Positions 51,625 through 61,631 are shown, counted from the stretch's first letter. The stretch: DNA of 64,000 nt from Pseudomonas mosselii (GCF_003205295.1 NZ_QJRP01000007.1:1-64000); one strand, 5' to 3'. The notes: generated by a model not told the origin, from the sequence alone. Made by a program: numbers and translations.

Positions 51625-53865
51625 ATGGTACAGGTGAGAGTGCACCAGCCGGTCAACAACGACGGCAGTATCAATCTCGAAGCATGGCTCGATCATGTGG
51701 TGAGCGTCGATTCGCAGCTCGATCGCCCGGGGCTGAAAGAGGCCTGCGAGTTCGCCCATGAAGTCGAGAGGAAGGGTAATCCGGCCAAGCATTCCTGGGC
51801 CGATGGCACCTCCAGTTTCCAGGCGGGGCTGGAGATCGCCGAGATCCTCGCCGACCTCAAGCTTGACCAGGATTCGCTGGTGGCGGCGGTCATCTACCGT
51901 TCGGTGCGCGAAGGCAAGGTGACCCTGGCCGAGGTCGGCCAGCGTTTCGGCCCGGTGGTGTCCAAGCTGATCGACGGCGTGCTGCGCATGGCGGCCATCA
52001 GTGCCAGCCTCAGCCCGCGCCAGTCGCTGGTACTTGGCTCCCAGGCGCAGGTCGAGAACCTGCGCAAGATGCTGGTGGCCATGGTCGACGATGTGCGCGT
52101 GGCGCTGATCAAGCTCGCCGAACGCACCTGCGCCATCCGTGCGGTCAAGTCCGCCGATGACGAGAAACGCCTGCGCGTGGCGCGCGAGGTGTTCGACATC
52201 TATGCGCCGCTGGCGCACCGGTTGGGTATCGGCCATATCAAGTGGGAACTCGAGGACCTGTCGTTCCGCTACCTCGAGCCAGACCAGTACAAGCAGATCG
52301 CCAAGCTGCTGCACGAGCGCCGGCTGGACCGCGAGCGCTTCATCAGCGACGTGATGAACCAGCTGCAGAACGAGCTGCTGGCCACCGGCGTCAACGCCGA
52401 CATCAGCGGCCGGGCAAAACACATCTATTCGATCTGGCGCAAGATGCAGCGCAAGGGCCTGGAGTTCAGCCAGATCTACGACGTGCGCGCGGTGCGCGTG
52501 CTGGTGCCGGAAGTGCGCGACTGCTACACCGCGCTGGGCATCGTGCACACCTTGTGGCGGCACATTCCGAAGGAGTTCGACGACTACATCGCCAACCCCA
52601 AGGAAAACGGCTACCGCTCCCTGCACACCGCAGTGATCGGCCCCGAGGGCAAGGTGCTGGAGGTGCAGATCCGTACCCACGCCATGCACGAGGAGGCCGA
52701 GCTGGGCGTGTGCGCCCACTGGCGCTACAAGGGCACCGACGTCAAGCCAAGCTCCAACCACTACGAAGAAAAGATCTCCTGGTTGCGCCAGGTGCTGGAG
52801 TGGCACGAAGAGCTGGGCGACATCGGCGGCCTGGCCGAACAGCTGCGCGTCGACATCGAGCCGGACCGTGTCTACGTATTCACCCCCGATGGCCACGCCA
52901 TCGACCTGCCCAAGGGCGCCACGCCGCTGGACTTCGCCTACCGGGTGCACACCGAGATCGGCCACAACTGCCGTGGCGCCAAGATCAACGGCCGTATCGT
53001 GCCACTGAACTACAGCCTGCAGACCGGCGAGCAGGTGGAGATCATCACCAGCAAGCACGGCAGCCCGAGCCGTGACTGGCTGAACTCCAACCTGGGTTAT
53101 GTGACCACCTCGCGGGCCCGGGCCAAGATCGTCCACTGGTTCAAGCTGCAGGCCCGCGACCAGAACGTGGCCGCCGGCAAGACCCTGATCGAGCGCGAAC
53201 TGAGCCGCCTGGGCCTGCCCCAGGTGGACTTCGAACGCCTGGCGGAAAAGGCCAACGTCAAGACCGCCGAGGACATGTTCGCTGCCCTTGGCGCCGGCGA
53301 CCTGCGCCTGGCGCACATGGTCAACGCCGCCCAGCAGCTGCTCGAGCCTGAGCGTCTGGAACCGGTCGAACTGATCCCGCGCCAGGCCCGTGGCATCCGT
53401 GCGGGCAAGCGCAGCGATATCCAGATCCAGGGGGTCGGCAACCTGCTTACGCAGATGGCCGGGTGCTGCCAGCCGCTGCCGGGCGATGCCATCGTCGGCT
53501 ACATCACCCAGGGCCGTGGCGTGAGCATTCACCGCCAGGATTGCGCCTCGGTGCTGCAACTGGCGGGCAAGGAGCCGGAGCGCATGATCCAGGTCAGCTG
53601 GGGACCGATCCCGGTGCAGACCTACCCGGTCGACATCATCATCCGTGCCTACGACCGCCCGGGGCTGCTGCGCGACGTGTCGCAGGTGCTGCTCAACGAG
53701 AAGATCAACGTGCTGGCGGTCAACACTCGCTCGAACAAGGAAGACAACACCGCGCTGATGTCGCTGACCATCGAGATCCCCGGCCTGGACGCCCTCGGGC
53801 GTCTGTTGGGGCGGATCTCGCAGTTGCCCAACATCATCGAGACGCGGCGTAATCGCACCCCTTGA
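51625..53865 (+). CDS. relA: GTP pyrophosphokinase RelA
   Basis: 746 residues. Ribosome-associated (p)ppGpp synthetase for the stringent response. The N-terminal hydrolase-like domain is degenerate: AAVIYRSVREGKVT stands where SpoT-type enzymes have HD and ED residues, so no hydrolase activity is expected. The synthetase domain has YDVRAVRVLV, the RelA-type EFDDYIANPK and NGYRSLHTAV. TGS (VFTPDGHAIDLPKGATPLD), a Cys-containing region (AGCCQPLPGD) and a C-terminal ACT domain follow. Start at 51625 after AAGG; the upstream in-frame extension is not conserved-looking. Confidence 0.95.
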   Translation: MVQVRVHQPVNNDGSINLEAWLDHVVSVDSQLDRPGLKEACEFAHEVERKGNPAKHSWADGTSSFQAGLEIAEILADLKLDQDSLVAAVIYRSVREGKVTLAEVGQRFGPVVSKLIDGVLRMAAISASLSPRQSLVLGSQAQVENLRKMLVAMVDDVRVALIKLAERTCAIRAVKSADDEKRLRVAREVFDIYAPLAHRLGIGHIKWELEDLSFRYLEPDQYKQIAKLLHERRLDRERFISDVMNQLQNELLATGVNADISGRAKHIYSIWRKMQRKGLEFSQIYDVRAVRVLVPEVRDCYTALGIVHTLWRHIPKEFDDYIANPKENGYRSLHTAVIGPEGKVLEVQIRTHAMHEEAELGVCAHWRYKGTDVKPSSNHYEEKISWLRQVLEWHEELGDIGGLAEQLRVDIEPDRVYVFTPDGHAIDLPKGATPLDFAYRVHTEIGHNCRGAKINGRIVPLNYSLQTGEQVEIITSKHGSPSRDWLNSNLGYVTTSRARAKIVHWFKLQARDQNVAAGKTLIERELSRLGLPQVDFERLAEKANVKTAEDMFAALGAGDLRLAHMVNAAQQLLEPERLEPVELIPRQARGIRAGKRSDIQIQGVGNLLTQMAGCCQPLPGDAIVGYITQGRGVSIHRQDCASVLQLAGKEPERMIQVSWGPIPVQTYPVDIIIRAYDRPGLLRDVSQVLLNEKINVLAVNTRSNKEDNTALMSLTIEIPGLDALGRLLGRISQLPNIIETRRNRTP

Positions 53866-53872
53866 TACCGCC

Positions 53873-53921
53873 ATCGCGGGGCGAGCCCGTTCCCGCCGTG
53901 GGAGCGGGCTTGCCCCGCGAT
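53873..53921. repeat. REP pair between relA and mazG
   Basis: ATCGCGGGGCGAGCCCG and inverted GCGGGCTTGCCCCGCGAT units are almost back to back, making a short strong hairpin after relA. Confidence 0.85.
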
Positions 53922-53941
53922 GGGGCCGGTAAGGACAACCC

Positions 53942-54775
53942 ATGACCTACACCCTTGAAGACCTGCTGCACCTCATGGCCCGCCTGCGCGACCCGCAATA
54001 TGGCTGCCCCTGGGACCTCAAGCAGGACTACGCCAGCATCGTCCCGCACACCCTCGAGGAAGCCTACGAGGTCGCCGACGCCATCGAGCGCGGCGATTTC
54101 GAGCACCTGCAGGGCGAGCTGGGCGACCTGTTGTTCCAGGTGGTCTACTACAGCCAGCTGGCCCGTGAAGAAGGGCGCTTCGAGTTCCATGGCGTGGTCG
54201 ATTCGATCACCCGCAAGCTGATCCGCCGTCACCCCCATGTGTTCCCCACCGGCGAGCTGTATGCGCCACTGGACACCCCGGCGCTGAACGAGGCCCAGGT
54301 CAAGTCGCGCTGGGAGGAGATCAAGGCCGAGGAGCGCGCTGAAAAGAGCGAGCCCGAGCAGTTATCGCTGCTCGACGACATACCCGCGGCCTTGCCCGCG
54401 CTGTCCCGCGCCGCCAAACTGCAGAAGCGCGCCGCCACGGTCGGCTTCGACTGGCCCGAGGCGTTGCCGGTGCTGGACAAGGTCCGCGAGGAGCTCGACG
54501 AAGTGCTGCAGGCCATGGCCGACGGCGACAGCGACGCGCTGGAGGACGAGCTGGGCGACCTGCTGTTCGCCACCGTCAACCTGGCCCGGCACCTCAGGCA
54601 CGACCCGGAAAACGCCTTGCGCCGCGCCAATCGTAAATTCGAGCGCCGTTTCCGTTTTATCGAACAGGCATTGCGCGAGCAGGGCCTGTCCATCCAAGAT
54701 CGTACCCTCGACGAGCTGGACGCCCTGTGGGGCGAGGCCAAGCGTCAGGAAAAGAACCTGCCCAGCTGCGGCTGA
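53942..54775 (+). CDS. mazG: Nucleoside triphosphate pyrophosphohydrolase MazG
   Basis: 277 residues with two tandem MazG domains. The first has CPWDLKQDYASIVPHTLEEAYEV and ELGDLLFQVV; the second has KVREELDEVLQAM and ELGDLLFATVNLARH. The EExxE/ExxD metal-binding helices are intact in both. It hydrolyses (d)NTPs and may lower (p)ppGpp, fitting its place after relA. Confidence 0.95.
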   Translation: MTYTLEDLLHLMARLRDPQYGCPWDLKQDYASIVPHTLEEAYEVADAIERGDFEHLQGELGDLLFQVVYYSQLAREEGRFEFHGVVDSITRKLIRRHPHVFPTGELYAPLDTPALNEAQVKSRWEEIKAEERAEKSEPEQLSLLDDIPAALPALSRAAKLQKRAATVGFDWPEALPVLDKVREELDEVLQAMADGDSDALEDELGDLLFATVNLARHLRHDPENALRRANRKFERRFRFIEQALREQGLSIQDRTLDELDALWGEAKRQEKNLPSCG

Positions 54776-54801
54776 GCCGATGCATAAGTGAGTGAACACC
54801 C

Positions 54802-55341
54802 ATGAGCCTTTCCCTTCGCGACCAATTGCTCAAAGCCGGTCTGGTCAACCAGAAACAGGTTTCTCAGACCAACAAGGCCGAGAAGAAACAGAAACGCCTG
54901 GAACACAAGGGCCAGGTCGAGGTGGACGACAGCCAGCAGCGCCTGGCCAAGGAAGCCCAGGCCGAGAAAGCCAGAAAGGACCAGGAGCTGAATCGCCAGG
55001 TCCAGGAAAAGGCCGAGCAGAAGGCCCGCGCCGCGCAGGTCAAGCAACTGATCGAAGCGACCCGGCTGCCCAGGCTGACCACCGAGGATTACTACAACTT
55101 CGTCGATGACAAGAAGGTCAAGCGCATCGCCGTCAACGCCCTGATGCGCAGCAAGCTGAGCAATGGCGCGCTGGCCATCGTCGCCCATGGCGGCGGCTAC
55201 GAAGTGATCCCGCGCGAGGCGGCGGTGAAGATCCAGGAGCGCGACCCCAACCGTATCCTGCTGCTCAACACCCATGTCGAGGAGGCGGACGAGGACGATC
55301 CGTACGCAGCCTACAAGATCCCGGACGATCTGATGTGGTAA
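54802..55341 (+). CDS. DUF2058 (YaiL-like) protein
   Basis: 179 residues. MSLSLRDQLLKAGLVNQKQV, then a highly charged coiled-coil-like helix (residues ~25-85), then a compact C-terminal part with YYNFVDDKKVKRIAVN. This is the DUF2058/YaiL pattern, a nucleoprotein-like family of unknown function. A terminator follows. Confidence 0.85.
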   Translation: MSLSLRDQLLKAGLVNQKQVSQTNKAEKKQKRLEHKGQVEVDDSQQRLAKEAQAEKARKDQELNRQVQEKAEQKARAAQVKQLIEATRLPRLTTEDYYNFVDDKKVKRIAVNALMRSKLSNGALAIVAHGGGYEVIPREAAVKIQERDPNRILLLNTHVEEADEDDPYAAYKIPDDLMW

Positions 55342-55346
55342 GTACG

Positions 55347-55375
55347 AAAAACCCCGCCTTGGCGGGGTTTTTTGT
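55347..55375 (+). terminator. Rho-independent terminator
   Basis: AAAAACCCCGCC-TT-GGCGGGGTTTTTT follows the DUF2058 gene. The A run on its left also lets it work for the convergent small gene. Confidence 0.9.
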
Positions 55376-55387
55376 TGCAAGGCCGGG

Positions 55388-55570
55388 TCACTGCGCCGGA
55401 CGTTGGCGCTCGAGGTATTCCAGCTCCATGCGGTACTGGTGAGCCTGTTGCTCGTCGTGGAACATGCCGACCAGTTGGCCTTGCTGATGCACGTCCCAGA
55501 TCCGCAGGCCAGCGGCCTGGCCTTCGTGGGACATTTTCGATTCGTCGCGTTCGGTTACTTGGACTGTCAT
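55388..55570 (-). CDS. Small conserved hypothetical protein (60 aa)
   Basis: 60 residues from ATG 55570, with GGAG eight bases upstream. The sequence is MTVQVTERDESKMSHEG... with GLRIWDVHQQGQLVGMF and a helical QQAHQYRMELEYLERQ tail. It reads as a real small soluble protein, with good codon use and a ribosome site. I recognise no family. Lies between two terminators, so it has its own transcript. Confidence 0.6.
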   Translation of the reverse strand: MTVQVTERDESKMSHEGQAAGLRIWDVHQQGQLVGMFHDEQQAHQYRMELEYLERQRPAQ

Positions 55571-55703
55571 CGTCAAACTCCACTGCTTGGTTGGCTGCGG
55601 CACTGTGTCGCAGGCCTCCTTTATAGAATTTGTTAGCAGGCTAAGTAAATAAAACAGCGATGAAACAAGTTTCATGAAGGGGCCGATCGAGGGGTATTCA
55701 CCC

Positions 55704-55733
55704 AAAAAGAAGCCCCGCGCAAGGCGGGGCTTC
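55704..55733 (-). terminator. Rho-independent terminator of the DUF3108 gene
   Basis: GAAGCCCCGC-GCAAG-GCGGGGCTTC is a perfect 10-bp stem followed on the minus strand by five T residues. Confidence 0.85.
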
Positions 55734-55753
55734 GGGCATTGCAGGCCTGACGA

Positions 55754-56464
55754 TCAGTTACCCTTGACTGCCTTGCCATCGACCGTGCCATCCTGCAGCA
55801 CGATCACGTACTCCTTGCCATCGGTCTCGACCTGGCGCAGCTGGACCAGCAGGTAGTCCCAGTCCTTGGCGAACCACAGCTCGGTGATGCGCTTGCTCTG
55901 GCTCGGGTCGCGCACGCGCTCGACCTTGATCGCGTCGACCTGGCCGGTCTTGGTGGTTACTTTTTCGGTGCCCAGCACGCGGAAGTCGTAGGTGTCGATC
56001 TCGTCACCGTCAACCACCTGGTAGGTCATGCTCTTCTTGCCGGCTGCCACGTCATGCTGCAGGGCCAGTTGATAGGACGACTTGTCCAGCACGCCGCGAT
56101 TGAGCGGCAGGTTGATGGCATCGCCACGGTCGCTGCCGGTGATCTTCTTGCCGGCCCAGTCGAAGTTCAGGTCGACTTTCTTCGCCTTGCCCAGGCCGCC
56201 ACGTTCGAAATGATACTGCTGTGGCAGCAGGGTGTCGTTCTCGAACTTGAGGGTGCTTTGCTCGGTCAGGCTGGCGATCATCATCGAAGCCTTGAAGTTC
56301 AGGCTCCAGGTGCCGTTGGCGTTTTTTTCCAGGCTGCGCGCGGCGGTGCCGCTCATTGGCAGCTGTTTCCAGTCGGCGGTGTAGCTGGCCGCGAAAGGCT
56401 TCAGGTCAGCTGCCTGGAGGGGCAGGGCGAGCACGGCGAGAGCCAAGAGCAGGGCGCGACGCAT
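55754..56464 (-). CDS. DUF3108 periplasmic protein
   Basis: 236 residues. Signal peptide MRRALLLALAVLALPLQA. The mature part has PFAASYTADWKQLPMSGTAARSL and repeated beta-strand segments ending in ELWFAKDWDYLLVQLRQVE, the DUF3108 pattern. Function unknown. The start follows AGGAG and lies eight bases after purN, so it may be cotranscribed with purM-purN. Confidence 0.8.
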   Translation of the reverse strand: MRRALLLALAVLALPLQAADLKPFAASYTADWKQLPMSGTAARSLEKNANGTWSLNFKASMMIASLTEQSTLKFENDTLLPQQYHFERGGLGKAKKVDLNFDWAGKKITGSDRGDAINLPLNRGVLDKSSYQLALQHDVAAGKKSMTYQVVDGDEIDTYDFRVLGTEKVTTKTGQVDAIKVERVRDPSQSKRITELWFAKDWDYLLVQLRQVETDGKEYVIVLQDGTVDGKAVKGN

Positions 56465-56472
56465 AAGTTCTC

Positions 56473-57117
56473 CTAGGATCGAATCAAGTGACCGCTGGCC
56501 GCCAGCGGCTGGCCATCCAGTAATGCACCCTGTTCGCCCAGACGCAAGCGTCCTTCGGCGAACCAGCGCACCGCCAGCGGGTAGATCTGGTGTTCCTGCA
56601 GGTGCACGCGCTGGGCGAGCGTCTGCGCGGTGTCATCCGTTGCCACGGGTACCACAGCCTGTACGACCAGAGGCCCGCCATCGAGTTCCTCGGTGACGAA
56701 GTGCACGCTGCAGCCATGCTCGGCGTCGCCTGCTTCCAGCGCGCGTTGGTGCGTGTGCAGGCCTTTGTACTTGGGCAACAGTGACGGATGGATATTCAGC
56801 AGGCGGCCCTGGTAGTGGCGTACGAAATCGCCACTGAGGATGCGCATGAAACCGGCCAGCACCACCAGGTCGGGCTGGAAACCGTCGATCAGCGCCATCA
56901 GCGCCGCGTCGAAGGCTTCGCGACCGTCGAAACCGGTGTGCTCGAGCAGCGCGGTATCGATGCCGGCGCCCTTGGCACGCTCGAGGCCATAGGCATCGGC
57001 ACGGTTCGAGATGACCGCGCGGATGCGTGCCGGGCTGTCGCTGGCGCTGTTGCGGTCGATCAGTGCCTGCAGGTTGCTGCCGGAGCCCGACAGCAACACG
57101 ACTACATTGCAGGGCAT
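56473..57117 (-). CDS. purN: Phosphoribosylglycinamide formyltransferase
   Basis: 214 residues. It uses 10-formyl-tetrahydrofolate to formylate GAR in purine synthesis. VLLSGSGSNLQALID binds phosphate. Catalytic Asn and His are in LLNIHPSLLPKYKGLHTH; EELDGGPLVVQ is conserved. Start at 57117 overlaps the purM stop by one base. Confidence 0.95.
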   Translation of the reverse strand: MPCNVVVLLSGSGSNLQALIDRNSASDSPARIRAVISNRADAYGLERAKGAGIDTALLEHTGFDGREAFDAALMALIDGFQPDLVVLAGFMRILSGDFVRHYQGRLLNIHPSLLPKYKGLHTHQRALEAGDAEHGCSVHFVTEELDGGPLVVQAVVPVATDDTAQTLAQRVHLQEHQIYPLAVRWFAEGRLRLGEQGALLDGQPLAASGHLIRS

Positions 57118-58175
57118 CAGTGTGCCTTGAGGTTCTGCAGCTCGACCTGGGCGGCGCCTTCGGCGGCCACGTCGATACGGCCGATCACCCAAGGCTGCTC
57201 GCCTTCGGCGCGCAGCACCTTCAGGGCGTTGTCGACCTGGTCCTGGGCCACGCAGATGACCATGCCCACGCCGCAGTTCAGCACGCGGTGCATTTCATGC
57301 TCGTCGACGTTGCCTTTTTCCTGCAGGAAGTCGAACACCGCCGGGCGCTGCCAGCTGGCCACGTCGACCACGGCCTGGGCGCCTTTTGGCAGCACGCGCG
57401 GGATGTTGTCCAGCAGGCCGCCGCCGGTGATGTGGGCCATGGCCTTGACCGCGCCGGTCTGCTTGATCAACTGCAGCAGCGGCTTGACGTAGATGCGGGT
57501 CGGCGCCATCAGCAGGTCGGCCAGCGGCTTGCCGTCGAGCTGGGTGTTGTCGATGTCGGTGCCGGAGACTTCGAGGATCTTGCGGATCAGCGAGTAGCCG
57601 TTGGAGTGCGGGCCGGAGGATGGCAGGGCGATCAGGGCGTCGCCGGTGACCACTTTCGAGCCGTCGATGATCTCGGCCTTTTCCACCACGCCGACGCAGA
57701 AGCCGGCCAGGTCGTAGTCTTCACCTTCGTACATGCCTGGCATCTCGGCGGTTTCACCACCGACCAGCGAGCAGCCGGCCAGTTCGCAACCGGCGCCGAT
57801 GCCGGTGACCACGGTGGCGGCCACGTCGACGTTGAGCTTGCCGGTGGCGTAGTAGTCGAGGAAGAACAGCGGCTCGGCGCCGCACACCACCAGGTCGTTG
57901 ACGCACATGGCGACCAGGTCCTGGCCGATGCTGTCATGCTTGTTCAGGTTCAGCGCCAGGCGCAGCTTGGTGCCGACGCCGTCGGTGCCGGAGACCAGCA
58001 CCGGCTGCTTGTAGCCGGCCGGGATCTCGCAGAGGGCGCCGAAGCCGCCCAGGCCACCCATGACTTCAGGACGTGCGGTGCGCTTGGCGACGCCCTTGAT
58101 GCGTTCGACCAGTGCTTCGCCGGCGTCGATGTCTACACCGGCGTCTTTGTAGCTCAGGGAGGGTTGCTTGCTCAT
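57117..58175 (-). CDS. purM: Phosphoribosylformylglycinamidine cyclo-ligase
   Basis: 352 residues. ATP-dependent formation of the imidazole ring in purine synthesis. [20 protein letters not shown] at the N-terminus and [15 protein letters not shown] are characteristic, as is [17 protein letters not shown]. It heads the purM-purN operon. Confidence 0.95.
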   Translation of the reverse strand: MSKQPSLSYKDAGVDIDAGEALVERIKGVAKRTARPEVMGGLGGFGALCEIPAGYKQPVLVSGTDGVGTKLRLALNLNKHDSIGQDLVAMCVNDLVVCGAEPLFFLDYYATGKLNVDVAATVVTGIGAGCELAGCSLVGGETAEMPGMYEGEDYDLAGFCVGVVEKAEIIDGSKVVTGDALIALPSSGPHSNGYSLIRKILEVSGTDIDNTQLDGKPLADLLMAPTRIYVKPLLQLIKQTGAVKAMAHITGGGLLDNIPRVLPKGAQAVVDVASWQRPAVFDFLQEKGNVDEHEMHRVLNCGVGMVICVAQDQVDNALKVLRAEGEQPWVIGRIDVAAEGAAQVELQNLKAH

Positions 58176-58517
58176 TGATCCAGGCCTTTAGGAGGGAGGG
58201 ATTCAGAAAAACGACCGGGACGGCCAAGGCCGGTTTCAGAAACGGCGGCTGCCTGTACGTCACTGGTCTGCGAAGGCGCGCGATTTTATCAGGGTTGCCC
58301 CGAGGCGGCCATCCTCAGGCCGACGGGCAGGCGGGAAATCTGGGCAAAAAACCGTGTTTCACCCTGTGCGGCTGGTTGCCGCGCCGGTGCCTGTATAAGG
58401 TATAGGCATGGCGCCCAACGCAAAGGGCCGGCAAGGCGGAGCATTTCCCGTGCTTGCGCGGTCACAGCCGACAGGCAAGGGCGTGTCGCCCCAAGGTCAT
58501 CTGGACAGGAATCCTCA
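58176..58517. other. Divergent promoter region purM / DUF2066 gene
   Basis: A 342-bp gap without a supported gene or REP. I could not identify a PurR-type operator or a confident promoter pair. AGGA precedes the DUF2066 start. Confidence 0.4.
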
Positions 58518-59573
58518 ATGCGTCTTCTCAATTTCCTCGCTGGTGCCTGCCTGGCTGTGGCCGGCAGCGTCGCCCAGGCCGAAACCGTCTCCGGTTTGTA
58601 CCAGGTGCGTGAGCCCGTCGAAGGGCAGGGCAGCGAAGCCCGCGCCCAGGCCACCGGCAAAGCCCTGGATACCCTGGTGCTGCGCCTGACCGGCGACCCC
58701 AAGGCTGCGCAGAACCCGGCACTGGCCGCGCTGCGCAAGGACCCGCAGCAGATCATCAACCAGGTCGGCACCGAGGCCGGGCCGCCGGAGTCGGTGCTGG
58801 TCGAGTTCGACCCCGGCAGCACCGAGCGCGCCCTGCGCCAGGCAGGGCTGGCGTTGTGGGGCAGCAACCGGCCGTCGATCCTCGGCTGGTGGCTGAACGA
58901 CAGCGTCGAGGGCAGCAACCTGGTCGGTGATGGCCAGGCCGTCGCCGAGCCCCTGCGCCGAGCCGCCCAGCACCGCGGCCTGCCACTGCGCCTGCCGTTG
59001 GCCGATCTGCAGGAGCAACTGGTGGCCAATGCCAAGTTGCTCGAAGGCAACGACCCGGCGCCGCTGCGCGAGGCCTCCGAGCGCTATGGCGCCGATGCGC
59101 TGCTGGCGGTGCACGCCCACGAGGCCGATGGCAAGTGGCAGGGCAAGTGGCAGTTGTGGCTGGGCGACCAGCGTGAGCAGGGTAGCGCCGAGGGCGCCGA
59201 TCAGGCGGCCCTGGCCGATGCCGTGCTGCTGGCGGTGAGCAATCGCCTGGCGCCGCGTTACGTCACCCGTCCCGGCGCCAGCAGCGACCTGCAGGTGCAG
59301 GTCCAGGGCATGAACCTGCAACGCTACGCCGAGCTGAGCCGGGTGCTCGAGCCTTATGGTGCGCGTCTGCAGATGGCCGATGGCGGCACCCTGACCTACC
59401 GCGTCAGCGGCAATCGCGAACAGCTGCGCGCGCAGTTGAGCCTGGCCAAGCTCCAGGAACTGCCTGCCGAGCCTGTAGCCACCACGCCTGCGCCGAGCAC
59501 GCAGGACCCGGCCGGCGCGACACCGCCGGCCACCGCCGCCAAGCCGTTCGACGGCCTGCGTTTTCGCTGGTAA
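58518..59573 (+). CDS. DUF2066 exported protein
   Basis: 351 residues. Signal peptide MRLLNFLAGACLAVAGSVAQA. YQVREPVEGQGSEARAQATGKALDTLVLRLTGD is the DUF2066 hallmark, with a W-rich ALWGSNRPSILGWW core. A Pro/Ala-rich tail is seen. Function unknown. The PerM-like gene starts 11 bp downstream and hda follows, an order seen in other pseudomonads. Confidence 0.8.
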   Translation: MRLLNFLAGACLAVAGSVAQAETVSGLYQVREPVEGQGSEARAQATGKALDTLVLRLTGDPKAAQNPALAALRKDPQQIINQVGTEAGPPESVLVEFDPGSTERALRQAGLALWGSNRPSILGWWLNDSVEGSNLVGDGQAVAEPLRRAAQHRGLPLRLPLADLQEQLVANAKLLEGNDPAPLREASERYGADALLAVHAHEADGKWQGKWQLWLGDQREQGSAEGADQAALADAVLLAVSNRLAPRYVTRPGASSDLQVQVQGMNLQRYAELSRVLEPYGARLQMADGGTLTYRVSGNREQLRAQLSLAKLQELPAEPVATTPAPSTQDPAGATPPATAAKPFDGLRFRW

Positions 59574-59584
59574 GGAATACTTGA

Positions 59585-60658
59585 ATGATTGATATGCGTC
59601 GCTGGATCTGGCTGGGCGCGGCTTTTGTGGTCGCCCTGCTGCTGTACCTCCTGCACAACATCCTCTCGCCGTTCCTGGTGGGCATCCTGCTGGCCTACCT
59701 GGCAGACCCGCTGGTGGACCGCCTGGAGCGGCTCGGCCTTTCACGTACCTGGGGCGTGGTGGTGGTGTTCAGCCTGTTCACCCTGATCTTCCTGGCCTTG
59801 CTGCTGGTGCTGGTGCCGATGCTGGCCAAGCAGCTGCTGCGTCTGTACGAGCTGGCGCCGCAGATGCTCGACTGGTTGCAGCATGTGGCATTGCCCTGGG
59901 TGCAGAGCCGCCTGGGCCTGGCCGATGGCTTCTGGAAGTTCGACAAGATCAAGGCCGCCATCGGCGAGCACATGGGCCAGACCACCGACATCGTCGGCGT
60001 GCTGCTGTCCCAGGCCACCGCTTCGAGCCTGGCGCTGATCGGCTGGCTGGCCAACCTGGTGCTGATCCCGGTGGTGGGCTTCTACCTGCTGCGCGACTGG
60101 GACCTGATGATGGCCAAGCTGCGCAGTCTGCTGCCGCGCCAGCGCGAGCCGCAGGTGGTGGGGTTGGCCGGCGAGTGCCACGAGGTGCTGGGGGCGTTCG
60201 TGCGCGGACAACTGCTCGTGATGCTGGCGCTGGGCGTCATCTATTCCAGCGGCCTGATGCTGGTGGGCCTGGAGCTGGGCCTGCTGATCGGCATGCTGGC
60301 GGGGCTGGCGGCGATCGTGCCGTACATGGGCTTCATCATCGGCATCGGCGCGGCGCTGGTCGCCGGGTTGTTCCAGTTCGGCGGTGAGCTGTACCCGATG
60401 CTGGGCATCGTCGCGGTGTTCATGGTCGGGCAGGCGCTCGAAGGCATGGTGCTGACACCGCTGCTGGTGGGCGACCGCATCGGCCTGCACCCGGTGGCGG
60501 TGATCTTCGCGATCCTGGCCGGTGGCGAGCTGTTCGGCTTTACCGGCGTGCTACTGGCGTTGCCGGTGGCGGCAGTGATCATGGTGCTGCTGCGGCATGT
60601 GCATGACCTGTACAAGGAATCGGACATGTATGCCGGGGAGATCGACCCCGACCTATGA
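59585..60658 (+). CDS. AI-2E/PerM family permease-like protein
   Basis: 357 residues and about eight membrane helices. LAYLADPLVDRLERLGLSRTWGVVVVF near the N-terminus and GLLAGLAAIVPYMGF / LTPLLVGDRIGLHPVAVIFAIL-like segments in the second half are family landmarks. Members have been linked to quorum-signal or ion export; the function here is not known. A second in-frame ATG at 59594 is possible. Confidence 0.85.
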   Translation: MIDMRRWIWLGAAFVVALLLYLLHNILSPFLVGILLAYLADPLVDRLERLGLSRTWGVVVVFSLFTLIFLALLLVLVPMLAKQLLRLYELAPQMLDWLQHVALPWVQSRLGLADGFWKFDKIKAAIGEHMGQTTDIVGVLLSQATASSLALIGWLANLVLIPVVGFYLLRDWDLMMAKLRSLLPRQREPQVVGLAGECHEVLGAFVRGQLLVMLALGVIYSSGLMLVGLELGLLIGMLAGLAAIVPYMGFIIGIGAALVAGLFQFGGELYPMLGIVAVFMVGQALEGMVLTPLLVGDRIGLHPVAVIFAILAGGELFGFTGVLLALPVAAVIMVLLRHVHDLYKESDMYAGEIDPDL

Positions 60659-60661
60659 TCA

Positions 60662-60733
60662 ATCGCGGGGCAAGCCCGCTACCACGCCGGCGTCATCGAC
60701 AGTGGCAGCGTGGGAGCGGGCTTGCCCCGCGAT
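60662..60733. repeat. REP pair between perM-like and hda genes
   Basis: ATCGCGGGGCAAGCCCGC and its inverted copy GCGGGCTTGCCCCGCGAT flank a ~35-base spacer. Confidence 0.85.
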
Positions 60734-60867
60734 GCTTGTGAAATGGTGCAACTGATTGATTTTACTTGTGCTATTCCCCTCGCTGATTGTGCCGTCCGCG
60801 CTGCGGGTATAGACTTTGCACACTGTTCATCAAAGGCCCCCTGTGGTCCCCGCGACCGCCCGCGAGC

Positions 60868-61572
60868 ATGAAACCGATCCAGTTGCCCCTGGGTGTGCGT
60901 CTGCGCGACGACGCCACCTTCATCAACTACTACCCCGGCGCCAATGCCGCGGCACTGGGCTATGTCGAGCGGCTGTGCGAAGCCGACGCCGGCTGGACCG
61001 AAAGCCTCATCTACCTATGGGGCAAGCAGGGCGTGGGCCGCACCCACCTGTTGCAGGCCGCCACCCACCGTTTCCAGCAGTTGGGTCAACCGGCTGTCTA
61101 CCTGCCCCTGGCGCAACTGCTCGATCGTGGCGTCGAACTGCTCGACCACCTCGAACAGTACGAGCTGGTGTGCATCGACGACCTGCATGTGATCGCCGGC
61201 AAGGCAGACTGGGAAGAGGCGATGTTCCACCTGTTCAACCGCCTGCGTGACAGCGGCCGACGGCTGCTGCTGGCGGCGGCCAGCTCGCCGCGGGAGCTGC
61301 CGATCAAGCTGGCCGACCTGAAATCACGGCTGACCCTGGCGCTGATCTTCCAGATGCGCGGCATGTCCGACGAGGACAAGCTGCGCGCCTTGCAACTGCG
61401 TGCCTCGCGCCGCGGCCTGCACCTGACCGATGAGGTCGGCCACTTCATCCTTACCCGCGGCACGCGCAGCATGAGCGCGCTGTTCGACCTCCTCGAGCGC
61501 CTCGACCAGGCCTCCCTGCAGGCCCAGCGCAAGCTGACCATCCCGTTCCTCAAGGAAACCCTCGGCTGGTGA
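60868..61572 (+). CDS. hda: DnaA regulatory inactivator Hda
   Basis: 234 residues, an AAA+ protein homologous to the DnaA ATPase domain. Walker A-like LWGKQGVGRTHLLQA, Walker B LVCIDDLHVI, sensor/Arg-finger region DLKSRLTLALIF. N-terminal MKPIQLPLGVRL contains the clamp-binding QLPLGV motif. With the beta clamp it promotes DnaA-ATP hydrolysis; note the DnaA box at nrdA in the same window. Confidence 0.9.
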   Translation: MKPIQLPLGVRLRDDATFINYYPGANAAALGYVERLCEADAGWTESLIYLWGKQGVGRTHLLQAATHRFQQLGQPAVYLPLAQLLDRGVELLDHLEQYELVCIDDLHVIAGKADWEEAMFHLFNRLRDSGRRLLLAAASSPRELPIKLADLKSRLTLALIFQMRGMSDEDKLRALQLRASRRGLHLTDEVGHFILTRGTRSMSALFDLLERLDQASLQAQRKLTIPFLKETLGW

Positions 61573-61631
61573 CCCTGAGAACACGGTGCCAGAGCGTCAA
61601 AACGGAAAAGTCACATCTTTTTCGATAAAAT

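Noticed and set aside
51508..53943. 811-codon frame antisense to relA
   Set aside because: Shadow of relA third-codon-position GC; no motifs or ribosome site.
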